Shown here: piece by piece, positions 11,805-21,476 of the stretch
How the letters are laid out: every line of letters starts with the position of its first letter
Numbering within the stretch: the first letter of the stretch is position 1
Assembly (NCBI GenBank): GCA_977006965.1
Contig: OZ345356.1
Location: 1,860,001-1,924,000 of the forward strand
Origin: Phymatolithon calcareum
Taxonomy: Eukaryota; Rhodophyta; Florideophyceae; Hapalidiales
Length of the DNA stretch: 64,000 nt
Direction of reading: 5' to 3'
Program-made: the position numbers and the translations under genes
Notes under the pieces: generated by a model
Databases searched by the model: none
What the model was told of the DNA's origin: nothing
What the model saw: the letters and a program-made list of their open reading frames with translations, nothing else

Positions 11805-13055
11805 TAACGGATGATGCGTCTGTTGGGGGACTGTATCAAGCAATCAGGATGAAAGAAAGCAGACATAGTCTCTGTTCATTATGGCTTGTGGGGCACTTTC
11901 GAAGAAAGCCACGGACACTTGAAGCAATGGGCAGGTGTCGCACCCACTGCATTTCTTTTCCCGTTGCTGCCCCATTCCCGGACTCGACAGCAAGGCGGAG
12001 TCTGTAAGGAATACAGTAAGCGCTTTTGTTTCTCGCGACTGTACGCCACGAACTTTGATCGCGATCCACATGGAACGCCGAATCAGAGGCTCGCGACTCT
12101 AGTTTCCTTGTCTAGGTGATCCGCTGGGCCACACGTGCAGCGTGTCCCATGCGCATGTAGAACTTTTGTTTTTCGCTTTGCTAGTAGTATATAAGATAGT
12201 TTGTCTCTTCCTCTTAGTAAAGGAAGGTGGAGGTTTCTGGATTTCGGCTCGAGTGCTTGGATCCTACACGCATCAAGCCTGTGTATTCCCTCGACCACGC
12301 GGAGTCGGAGACTTTCCACCCCTTTCTTATCGCTTCTTCTTCCGTGCAAGCCGGTACGGTTAGAACCTAGTGACAGATCCGTCCCTTTTCTTTTCGTGCG
12401 TTCGCCTCAAGATCGACGGCCCTTCCAAGGTCGCCGCCTCAACAGACGACGTCGATTCTGCCCCTCTGTTTTCGTGCTGAAAGCACTTCGCCGCACAAGC
12501 CAGTGTGGTCGCTTCTCTCAACGCGCCGAACACCTGTGTTTTTCCGTCCCGGTACCCTATCTGAAGTTGACGGCCCGTCCAAGGTCGCCATCATCCAGCG
12601 TTGCCGACATCGCTCAACGCTTGACACCCTTCCTTCTTTTTGCTTTCCTCATCATTCATCTCACGCGTCATCAGGACGCCTGTTTCTACCACTCCCCTTT
12701 TCCTTCTCTTCGTTTCTTGTTTTCTCTTCTTTCTCTTTTCTTTCTTCACTTCAGTCATTCATTCTTTTGTCTCTCCCGCACTTTTTCTCTCCTCCGTTCT
12801 TCTCTGAGCAGAGTAGCGTCGGGTTCTTGTGAGCCTGGCGCTACAGCAAGCAAGGAGCATGGACACTGCGCACACTCACCCGTATCTTACAGAAACCTGA
12901 ATGGACCTCTGAAGAAGTAGCTGAAGTCACCAGCGAAATCGATACAATCCTAAAAAAATTCTGATTTAGAGAAGAGAAAAACTAAGTTAATTCAAGTTCT
13001 CGAAAGGTGCCGACTTTCCTCGAGAAGGGACGCATGGTATCTTATCGATTAAACT
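11805..13055 (+). mobile_element. LINE family C C-terminal and 3' fragment split by a solo LTR
   Basis: 11835-11930 encodes YQAIRMKESRH and RRKPRTLEAMG; after the 910-bp LTR (11936-12845) the same frame resumes with TLRTLTRILQKPEWTSEEV-AEVTSEIDTILKKF to a stop near 12963. Compare 26896-27130, where the two halves are contiguous (WFVGRFPRNPPKLIEQMG, TLNSIHGKHSWT, AIDVILC). The 3' UTR AGGTGCCGACTTTCCTCGAG near 13010 is the family C UTR. Confidence 0.75.
11931..12850. mobile_element. Solo LTR, 910 bp, inside a family C LINE
   Basis: 11936-12845 begins TGTCGCACC and ends GGCGCTACA (TG...CA with imperfect inverted ends), flanked by GCAGG / GCAAG (4 of 5 match). A TATA box (TATATAAG, about 12187-12194) lies 250 bp from the left end, as expected for an LTR promoter on the plus strand, and a pyrimidine-rich tract follows (12640-12810). 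Two internal segments resemble each other (GACGGCCCTTCCAAGGTCGCC near 12415 and GACGGCCCGTCCAAGGTCGCC near 12570). No internal region or second LTR is present in the window, so it is a solo LTR. Superfamily unknown. Confidence 0.65.
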
Positions 13056-13064
13056 CAACTAATT

Positions 13065-13289
13065 ATGGCTTCTGCTTACGTTGACATGAGCAAAATGTCG
13101 TTGAAACGTATGCATACTGAGGATGCTTTTGATGGTTGTCTTGGGAAGGAAGATATTCATACGCCGAGATGGAAGAATAGAATGATCAGGTTTGTTGTAG
13201 ATTACTTTCCGAGATGGATTAGTATGCCGTACAGGGCGAAGAAGATGCGAGGAACATGTCCACCGGAAAAGGTTGCGTTAGCACTCTAA
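13065..13289 (+). CDS. Hypothetical 74-aa ORF, doubtful
   Basis: ATG-started ORF (MASAYVDMSKMSLKRM...) just after the family C UTR. Basic and aromatic C-terminal half. No family recognised, no paralogue in the window. 13290-14025 around it holds no other feature that I can name. Confidence 0.2.
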   Translation: MASAYVDMSKMSLKRMHTEDAFDGCLGKEDIHTPRWKNRMIRFVVDYFPRWISMPYRAKKMRGTCPPEKVALAL

Positions 13290-14025
13290 GTGATAACTCT
13301 GCATCATCGCCTTCCAAAAGCTCCTGGGGGCGAAGGTTAGCGATCCAGAAGAACAGCACGCGATAAACCAATTTTGAGCACTGTAAATGCTCGCATTGAT
13401 GAACCAGTTCACCTCTTTCAGGTGCGCTCCGCCAAGCAAAGCGCACAAATAAGCAGTAATTTCGTTCCTGAAATGTTCGGCGCACAGAAACGTGATTTAA
13501 TTTTTTCGAATCATTCCAAACATAAAAGAAAGATATACCGGTACAGAGTTGGCACAAGGAAGGAAAGACAGGAAGCATGAGTAGGCACCAAGGTGCTATT
13601 TAACTTCCAGCTGGGTAGATAGCCACCTTCACAATAAGCTGCAGTACTTCGATACAACAGAGGAGCCGAAAAGAGGAAGTCGAAAACCTGAGAATAGTTT
13701 TCCATCGCTCAGAATCCATTTAAGGTCTTAAAAGCGGAACTATGAGAACCACGACTTTATCCAAGATGACTGCATGAATTTCTTATTGCTTACTACCACA
13801 GGAACATCGCGAATTTGGTAAATTCCGAAAGTTGAGGTGGCCAAAAGTCCGCGCCGCGACCCAAAGGTTTTCTGAAATCAGCAAAGGAACAGCCGAAAAA
13901 TTTAGTAAATTCAGGTTGCGCTCCGATTTGAATATGAAACTGCTTTCTTTTTAAAAAAACCGTATGCATTTTTTTGTAATGCGTGAAACCAGACGAGCAT
14001 TGGATACTTTTGCTGTCCTATTTGA

Positions 14026-14488
14026 AATATTTCACTTCAGTCTACAGATTTTCTCGAAACTGGATACAGTCTTGTCGATGCAAACGACAAAATTGATATT
14101 ATCATCAAGTTCAGGAATGAGCATTGTTTCGGCCAATGGGAGCGCTTCAAAGATGGGGAAGTGGGCCCTAAAATTCTAAATACGGAGTCATCGACGTGGA
14201 TGCCCAATGTGGAACGACTCGATATCCATCAAATCGAGGAAATTCCAGAAATGAATTGGAATCATAAATCTCAAGACACACTGGTGCAGCGGAAGGGCTC
14301 TGAAACAATGGAGAATTACTGATTTGTTCATAAAAATGGTAAAGGTGGAATTAAGACAAGACGGTACTGTACTGTCACCTCGGCCATATAGTGTTATATT
14401 TTCCACCCGTGCAGATGTGAAGAAAGTACGCTGTGTGTCGGTATCAAAACACAAACAATTTTCAATCATGTCTGCGAAAGATTACTAG
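14026..14488 (+). pseudogene. Frameshifted gene fragment, unknown (perhaps Cys-loop receptor-like)
   Basis: Two open stretches without usable start join by a frameshift near 14309-14320. The first (14026-14322) reads L-E-T-G-Y-S-L-V-D-A-N-D-K-I-D-I, NTESSTWMPNVERLDIHQIE; the second (14309-14488) reads VKVELRQDGTVLSPRPYSV and IFSTRADVKKVRC to a TAG. The order 'W-M-P-N ... L-R-Q-D-G-T-V ... R ... F-S-T-R-A-D-V' vaguely recalls the ligand-binding domain of pentameric channels, but this is a guess. The upstream part of this sequence is also present before the second WD40 copy (27240-27340), where the rest is deleted, so it belonged to the duplicated WD40 block. Confidence 0.4.
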
Positions 14489-14578
14489 GACTTAGTAAGT
14501 TTAAGTAATCTCGAATCGAATATATGCGCTCCTTAAAAATTGTTCTATTTACGACTATCTTGTACCCGTTCATCCAGT

Positions 14579-14668
14579 TCGTATCCGGAATTTGAGGACA
14601 TTCTGTCTTCTAAAATCCATTTTTAAATGGATTTTAGAAGACAGAATGTCCTCAAATTCCGGATACGA
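14579..14668. repeat. Perfect 44-bp inverted repeat with 2-nt loop
   Basis: 14579-14622 is the exact reverse complement of 14625-14668; the loop is TT (14623-14624). The stem starts TCGTATCCGGAATTTGAGG. No mismatch in 44 pairs. It lies about 400 bp upstream of the WD40 gene, in a segment missing from the equivalent position of the other WD40 loci. Confidence 0.97.
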
Positions 14669-15069
14669 TAACGATTGAATGTACTGTATATTTTTCCGAA
14701 TTCGTCATTCACAAAGTGAACTCCCATTTGTCGAGGCCTGTCTGCATCACAGAAATCTGATTTTGGTCTTGATATCTGACTGCTATCGTTGCCCCAAGCA
14801 ATTGATAATCAAGCGGTCTTGAAGAAGTAGTTGATGACAAGAGCATCGACACTGATTCCTCACCTTTATCATCGCAAAAGCTATGATGCTCCTTTCTTCT
14901 TGTCATAACAAATAGAGCAACAGCTGAAAGTTAAAAGCTGCTGAAGCCGAGCTTCCCATTCCAATCTCCATGCCATTCCCAACCAAATCAATTGTTTTCC
15001 TCGAGAAGCTTGCCAAGAGCGTTGCAATTTCCTCATCGGAGTAAGTCGTCGTTTTGGTTGAGCCTAACC

Positions 15070-16458
15070 ATGTCTACCCCGCATAATGGTCGTCCCGTGG
15101 GTGTCGCCGATGATGCAGCCCGTTACCAAATGTGGAAGACGGACCATGTTCCGCTTCTGTACGATTGGATCTCATCTCGTTGGCTTAAGTGGCCTCATGC
15201 GGCCGTCCGCTGGGGTACTCGAGGGCGAAATGGCGCCTCCGCTTTTTCCACACGTGCAGTTTACCTTGGCGAAAGAACAGGCACAACGGGACCTGATGCG
15301 AATACCTTGCTTCACTTTGAGGCCCGAATCATCGACAAGCACGCCAGCAAGTTAAATGACATCGCCTCTCCTTGGTTGAATGAACCCGTTGCGACCGATC
15401 GTTCGCATTCGATATCAACCCCCGATTTTTGGTTGAAGAAGCGCATTATTCATCCAGGAGAAGTTAACAAGATTCGCTTGATTGCTCCGGATGTTGTTGT
15501 CACCAATTCGGATAGTCCTGACCTCTATCTGTGGGATTTCAGGTCGCAGCGCAACCGCGAGCATGACGAGCTGGGTACCAACACCAACACCCCAACTTGT
15601 ACGCTCAAGGGTCATACTAACGTAGCCGAACATGCGCTTTCTGTGTTTTCCACCAACGGTCCGTACCAACCCTCGGATGAAGTTTGGATCGCCAGTGGTG
15701 GCGTCGACCGCGAAATTCTTGTTTGGAACTTGCGTGATTACGAATCGAACGGTCGCATTATTAAGCCTTTCAGAAGGCTTGGACCTGAGAATCAGTCAAA
15801 TCACCATCAGCAAACTGTGGAAGATCTGAGCTTTAATCGCATTGACAGGAAACTTCTTGCCTCTGTTGGTCGAGATCAGAGGCTTATCATCTGGGACTTT
15901 CGTCAAGGATCACGTGCCGGGACGGTTGTTTGCGGGGCTCACCGTGGGGATATCAACTCATGTGACTTCAGTGGTCCAAACGAACACTTAATTGTGACCG
16001 GAAGCAACGATGAACTGGTGAAAGTGTGGGACAAACGTTACCTCATGAACCAGAACGGCGTTGCGACTCCATACCACACTTTTTCTGGGCATTCTGGAAA
16101 AGTTAACGTGGTTGCGTGGAACCGATACATGCCGAACGTATGCGCCTCAGGTGGAGAAGATGGGCATGTGTGCGTGTGGAATCGTTCTCTAGATTCCAAT
16201 TCTCCTGTGGCAAACCCAACGATGACGAATGCTGCGCTTGTGTTTCGACATGTGGGACACTCATTCAAAGACAATATAGTTGTTGATCTTGAATGGCAGC
16301 CAGATGAATCGGACCCTTGGTGCATAGTATCACTGAGCGAGAAGATGGGCGCTGGTGGCTCCACTTTGCAGATATGGAGAATGTCCGATCTTATATATCG
16401 CCCGCGAGATGTCGTGGTAGCAGAACTGCGTCACTACGCGAGCAGGAAGCGGAATTGA
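15070..16458 (+). CDS. MSI4: MSI4/FVE-like histone-binding WD40 protein (divergent copy)
   Basis: 462 aa from ATG 15070 (MSTPHNGRPVGVADDAARYQ), chosen because the other two copies start at the equivalent ATG; an upstream TTG-led extension is not conserved. The N-terminal helix and first strand (YQMWKTDHVPLLYDWISSRW, WPHAAVRWG) are the RbAp46/48-type histone-binding module. Then follow IIHPGEVNKIR, DSPDLYLWDF, LKGHT, REILVWNLRDY, AHRGDINSCDF, VKVWDKR, GHSGKVNVVAWNR, GEDGHVCVWNR and the diagnostic C-terminus GGSTLQIWRMSDLIYRPRDV. These match plant MSI4/FVE more closely than MSI1. In plants, MSI4 proteins serve in histone deacetylase and cullin-4 complexes in the nucleus. Single exon. The neighbouring 3' flank (16460-17420) is also related to that of the other copies. 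Confidence 0.93.
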   Translation: MSTPHNGRPVGVADDAARYQMWKTDHVPLLYDWISSRWLKWPHAAVRWGTRGRNGASAFSTRAVYLGERTGTTGPDANTLLHFEARIIDKHASKLNDIASPWLNEPVATDRSHSISTPDFWLKKRIIHPGEVNKIRLIAPDVVVTNSDSPDLYLWDFRSQRNREHDELGTNTNTPTCTLKGHTNVAEHALSVFSTNGPYQPSDEVWIASGGVDREILVWNLRDYESNGRIIKPFRRLGPENQSNHHQQTVEDLSFNRIDRKLLASVGRDQRLIIWDFRQGSRAGTVVCGAHRGDINSCDFSGPNEHLIVTGSNDELVKVWDKRYLMNQNGVATPYHTFSGHSGKVNVVAWNRYMPNVCASGGEDGHVCVWNRSLDSNSPVANPTMTNAALVFRHVGHSFKDNIVVDLEWQPDESDPWCIVSLSEKMGAGGSTLQIWRMSDLIYRPRDVVVAELRHYASRKRN

Positions 16459-16496
16459 TGATCCGAGAATGCGTCACGCCCACCCGAACCGAAGTT

Positions 16497-16563
16497 GTGA
16501 TATTCTTTCTTTCTTTTATTGCGGGATTTATCAGAGCTGGTAAACAACTCCACATCCTTACGA
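16497..16563 (-). mobile_element. RNH-LINE 3'-tail mini-insertion, about 65 bp
   Basis: In the 3' flank of the WD40 gene, TTCTTTCTTTCTTTTATTGC is followed by GGGATTTATCAGAG and CTCCACATCCTTACG. The paralogous flank at 29071-29076 reads TGTGATGCTCGT without it, giving an empty site. The same 60 nt end the element at 31895-32688. Confidence 0.75.
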
Positions 16564-16775
16564 TAATGCTCGTGTTAGTTGACTGTGTGTATCAGTGCCA
16601 TAATGCTCGTTCGCTCTTTAAACCCCCAAGTTGATTCCCATTAAAATCGCGTTCGTTTAGAAAGAGTTTGGCTCATGGGTTGAGTACAGTTAGGGTGCGC
16701 TCCGCTAAGCACAGATGTGGAGTAGCACATCAATAGGATTCAGTTTCACGACTTCCCTGCTGCAGTTACGGGTTC

Positions 16776-16805
16776 CGGAGCTCTCAAAATAAAATCATCA
16801 AATAT
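16776..16805 (+). mobile_element. 30-bp LINE A1 tail insertion
   Basis: GAGCTCTCAAAATAAAATCA-TCAAATATCC interrupts the conserved WD40 3' flank (paralogue at about 29290: GGGTTCCACCAGCACCGTTG). It is only the last 30 nt of family A1. Confidence 0.7.
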
Positions 16806-17905
16806 CCATTTTCACCGTTGTCGGTACGCGAGCTGTAGAAATTCATAATTGAAACACGTGGGCTTGTTTGCTCACATTTGTATTCGACCAGACACCTAAA
16901 TTATAGTACTCGGGCTTGGACCCACGAGTTGATAGATCAATGCCTAGAATATCCCAACGCAACCAGCTGGTGTCTCCTTCATTTCCAATATTACGCGAAC
17001 GCAATTATTGCTGTGGATAGCAACGAGAACACGTTCAGCTTCTGGAGTGAATCAACTCTGCCTATTTTACTAGTGCTGTAACAACAAACTATCTTATATA
17101 CTGTTTTCTGGGACACGCAAGGGTATCTAGTTGCTTGCATGTCAATCCAAATCGAGTAACACGAATTGGGGGTGCACAGAAAGGCGCACCGAAGTCCCTG
17201 TTGGGATGAACACGGAATCCATAGTCCGTATCCGGTAACATTGCATGTGCGCAGCACGCAATTACCGGGCTACTTGCACACGCGCAATGCACTGATCTGG
17301 GAATGTTCAGATCAGGTGCAACAGCAATCTAATGTGCTCCACCCAAGAATCTGGACTAGAGAAAAAGCGACAACCTCGATGATTGCTATGAAGAAACAGG
17401 GCTTGCCGCAACATTGTATTGATTGGTGAGGACAGTGCAATAGCAATAACAGTGACGGCGACTTCTTTGCAATAAGAATTGCAATAGAAGATGGCCGGCA
17501 ATATTAAGGCCATGTCGAAAATCTATTTCACATTCAGAATATGCGTCTGTGATACCAGTCAATCTCTTTGCAATACGTATTGCAATAGGGTCAGACTGTT
17601 ACAATAGCGCTCTAATAGAAATCTATTTTATCGAACGCGTTGGTTGTGCCTCGTTAAGAGTGTGTCGGTGTGTCGCGAAGGCACACTAGAGGGCACCCCG
17701 CACATTAAAGTCGTCTGTGCGGGTTCGTTTATTCCGAAACGAGTGCCCGTGAAGACAGTTACTATCCTCACTGTTGTTTAGATGTCTTCTTCTTTTGTGC
17801 TAGGACTGTCTTTGTTGGTGTTGGGAGATTCTAAAGAGATGCGATGGCCTGGTATATGATAGACTTTGTAAATGAGGACCTAACTGGTCCATAAACTACT
17901 GTGTT
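16806..17905. other. Diverged WD40 3' flank and unknown DNA
   Basis: 16850-17420 aligns in patches with 29335-29550 (GTGGGCTTGTTTGCTCACAT / GTGGGCCTGCTTGCCCACAT; CCACCCAAGAATCT). The nuclease-like gene that follows in the other copies is absent. 17470-17600 contains two nested palindromic TTGCAAT motifs (TTGCAATACGTATTGCAA at about 17571). 17640-17905 is unassigned. Confidence 0.5.
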
Positions 17906-19813
17906 TTAATGACAATGCAATATTGGATGTTGACATAACCAGCCCTGCGTCTCTCCAAACATCCGCGGCTGGCCGTTGAGTGCGTCTATGCAGCTCTTGC
18001 TGTCGGTGAACCATCGGATAGTGCTGCCGCGCGATATCGGTAGACTGGATGCTGCCTGAAATGCGTGTACGGCCGCAAAAGCCTCGGCGTCGAATGAGGA
18101 GCCTATGGCCCCAGCGGACAGCCCTTCTTCCAGTATCGCTTCTTCTCCGCGCAGCACCAAAACGCCCGCACCACCGACCTGCGCTGGGATTGTACAGTAC
18201 ATGTCGGGTGTGTCATCATCTTCATCGCATAGGATAACGCGCTGCTTCGAGGCCGTCGAGGTCGTTTCGTAGGCATGCTCGTCCCCGTCGTCACTGCATT
18301 ACGCTCCAAAATAAAGGCTTCTGTGGCGGCGCGCTTCTCCTCCGGTTCATCCTTCGCGCAAATAGGCGTTATGAAGGTCATAAACCTGTTGCTTGAGCGA
18401 TCCTTCCCGATTGGCGAGCGGAATCCCCTGCGTGGTAAAGCGAGGATCCCTTTCTCGGCCAGATAATAGGCGCTTGATTCCCGCGATGACCCTACGTTGC
18501 GTCTTGGTTTGAGCTCGCGTGAGTGGGTTGCACGAGCCACTGGAGCCCCCGGTTCGAGTCGAAGTGCTTTCTCCATAACAAGAGTAGCATCCATCTCTCC
18601 GATGTCCCGCAGGCTACGTATCCCTGTCAGTGCCCGAAGCTTGGCAACTGCCGTAGCTTTAAGGCAGCGCTGGCCGCTCGCGCTGCGTCGCTTCGTGCGA
18701 TTTCGACTTGTTTGATGTGTGAGTCGAAGCCATGTACTGCGTAGGATGATGCACCGTATAATACAACTGGCTCGCAGTAGCTCTTTCGGAACGGCTCCAT
18801 TGTCGGTGTCTCGGCGCCCCAAGATGTCCCTCCCAGCTCTCGGATGAATCGAGGCTTGGACCGGAGTTTCAGACTCACTTCCTTGCAGTGCAATTTGAAG
18901 CTCAGTCGCTGGTCCACGTTAACTCCGAGGAACTTGTATGCCGGAACTGCTTTGATTCTCTCTCCGCCGATCTTGACGTTGCCGTCAATGATTCCCAGTG
19001 GTGACCTCCACCTGCAGCAAATCCCAATACCTTGCATTTCTGCGCATTGATCTTGATCTGCAAATAACCGCATAGATGAGAGAGGATCTGGGCGGCCTCA
19101 TTGAGCTTGGAGATAACATCTTCCCAGGTCTCGCCGGTGGCATGGAAGCTGGTGTCGTCTGCGAAACTAAATTGAACCAGGTCGTCGAGGCGAACATCTG
19201 AATTAGAGATGTACAAGTTCCAGAAGTTTGGTGATAAAGAGCTCCCTTGCGGTAGCCCACATCCTAGAACCCGCGACCGACCGACAGTGTTGATGTGTCG
19301 TCCTCGAGCTCGGGATATTTGATGATTATATTTTTGAGAGCTCCCAAAGCCTCACCTTGGAGTAACGGGGCAGCTCTTGCATAATCTCTACGCTAAAGTC
19401 ATCTGGCTGCTCAAAACGTTCTTGATTCGTAATTCGCTCCCAACAAGAGCTGCTGTGAGTCTCTTGCACTCAAACTCAATTTCTGTCCTAATCTTCGATG
19501 ACGCTAGAGTACGCTGTAAGGCGACTAGTTCGATCACCGCGGTAATAAGCACCCAACACTGATTTCCTCCAAAGAGGTGCTCAGTTGAATGTCAACCTTA
19601 GGCACCTTAAACGTGTTGTTCTTTCTCCTATGTAAAGGATCCCTGGTAGCTTGCCTTCAATAGGAATCTTCATTGATGTGCCTTCTTCTTCCTTTTCCCA
19701 TACCTTAATTGTTTCTTCTCTCCTCCTCTTCTTCGTGACAGATCCCTCCTGGGCCTCGAGCTCGGCGGTCCGTCAGGTAGGAATGCATCCAGGAAATCAT
19801 ATTTGGGGGACAG
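17906..19813 (-). pseudogene. RNase H-bearing LINE (RNH family): RT and RNase H remains
   Basis: Minus strand. From 19813 downward: W-M-H-S-Y-L-T-D-R-R-A-R-G, then (after a nested LINE A1) CGLPQGSSLSPNFWNLYIS (RT motif B), FSFADDTSFHA (motif C), LGVNVDQRLSFK (thumb), and a C-terminal RNase H: VGGAGVLVLRGEE, FDAEAFAAVHAF (catalytic Glu) and IRWFTDSKSCIDAL (catalytic Asp). Frames shift around 18900 and 18150-18200. RT of R1/Jockey/Tad-like type, quite different from families A-E. Truncated at about 17906 and at 19813, beyond which the frame closes. Confidence 0.8.
19302..19765 (-). mobile_element. LINE A1 440-bp fragment nested in RNH LINE, 12-bp TSD
   Basis: 19314-19753 is flanked by CCTCGAGCTCGG at 19302-19313 and 19754-19765. 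Removing it restores the RT frame of the host element across R-R-A-R-G-R-H-I-N-T. The minus strand carries the A1 C-terminus and the tail at 19314. Confidence 0.92.
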
Positions 19814-20512
19814 TTTAATTTCACCATCAAGATGTTTCAAAAACCGTATGCAACTATGCGGAACAAAGCAGAGTTTAATACCGTTCTTGTGTTCAGCTCT
19901 GTGGAACTATAAGAATGTCCTCGAGTTATTCACGATTTTCGCCTCACGCCAGCTAAACGTTTTGATCAGCCAGGACGTCTGATTTCCAAAAACGTGGATC
20001 GGACATGGCGCGACGCCTGCGCCAAGAACATATCTCCGAATGCTCTCGAAGAGCAATGAGCCGACCTCGAGTCGTTGATACTTCTTCGACTGCTTCATTT
20101 CTCTGAGATGTGTACAATCCGTTTGTCGTATATAGTTTATCAAGGTGCTGGATCTAGAGTTTGCGAGTGGTCTTGCAGTATGTCTGATACGTAGCCGCTA
20201 AGGCTTGAGCACCGCGAGGGTGGGTGTTACCTGTTCGCTGTATTCGGGTGTCAGTATACGCTGGAAGCACAGGCTCTTCTCGTTCTTCCTTTGAGTCAAC
20301 AATTAGCGTCATTGCCTTCATCGGGTATTGAGTTCTAGATCGTGTAGTTTTCTGAGTGTTCTGAATTACGACCGTGTACAATGAGTGAGCTGAGTGTGAG
20401 CAGCAAGTACAAGATATACATAACGGCCTAGGCATGTCTTTTCGACTCCTTGGTTCCCGTCTCTCATATTAACCGGAACATATCTTCTAGTCTCCCGCTT
20501 TTTTGTATTTGG
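19814..20512 (-). pseudogene. Coding-like unknown sequence
   Basis: Minus strand 20143-19830 reads as protein with one stop (RLEVGSLLFESIRRYVLG, GVAPCPIHVFGNQ, then FLKHLDGEIKLSPKYDFL), unlike the LINEs. 20435-20154 is a 93-aa ORF; another frame there begins MYILYLLLTLSSLIVHG, which looks like a signal peptide, but stops after 28 codons. No family recognised for either. Confidence 0.3.
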
Positions 20513-21225
20513 AATTTATTAAACGCCCTCTGAAGCACTCATGAGATTACAATGTAGATGCATTTCAGCGGCTACGCTTTTGTAGCTTTGATCATCTTCT
20601 CAAAGCCGTGTTACAATGGTTAACGTCGTAGCCCTAGCTGCAAAACCCTCCTCTGGAAAAAGGGTGGAGGGAAAAGCTTGAGGTCCACTGGTCAGATTTC
20701 CGATGGGGCTCAGGGTCGCAGCTCTGTTGACGTGTTGTCGTCGTAAAAGACAATAGTGGAGAAGAGTAGTTTGTCGAGATCCTTTTCCGCAATATCTATC
20801 TCTTCTTGGGTCAGTTGATATCTTCCGAGTCCACGAGATTGCTCATGAAAATTGGTACAGTATCATCGAACTTGTCTTCGAGAAGTGTTATGCTCATTGA
20901 GAGGAACCGGCCGAATACCTACTTTACCGCTAATTGGCGGTGTTCTGTTTTCGGGAGTCTGTTGATCGTTGGAATGGACCAAGGAAGATCGTACGAAATT
21001 TTCCTCTTTCTGTACTCCTTGCATGAGGAAGGTCAGTGCTGTCTCGAAAAGGTCGTGATGTAACATTGCTCTTATGTTGCGACTAACCCATTGCAGTTCC
21101 CATACATCTCTTTCCTCACTTGGGACGGCCAGAAGGCTCCTTTCTTTGAACCAGTTCTTTCCAGCATTCTGAGCCCTAGAACGAGTCGCCTGTTGTGCAT
21201 TCGGCAAAGAAGGCGAAGTCTGACA
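20513..21225 (-). mobile_element. LINE family B, degenerate copy
   Basis: The 3' end in reverse, TTTGTATTTGGAATTTATTA then AACGCCCTCTGAAGCACTC, matches the family B tail (30711). Minus-strand coding remains: H-R-Q-L-A, then a TTGTCGTCGTAAAAGACAAT segment equal to the FYDDME end. Many stops. Confidence 0.75.
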
Positions 21226-21476
21226 TAGCGGTGATATTAATCACAGTGCTCCTATAATCATTTGGTGGACGCAAATATTTTACTCCGACATGTAGAAACC
21301 ACCCGTGTCCGAAGGACTTTGAAAACTATAGCTTGAGAAATAATTACACGAGAAACAATACTGTCTTCTTGCATTGCGGGAAGCACTTTGAAAACGTACG
21401 TCCCCTGAGCCGATCTTCACTTTTGACCGACATTACGTGCTACTGTCTTTCTCTAAACGCTTTTCGTAGAGACTGA

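Noticed and set aside
12201-12920. 239-codon plus-strand ORF
   Set aside because: It lies within the solo LTR and reads through pyrimidine-rich DNA; no homologue or motif.
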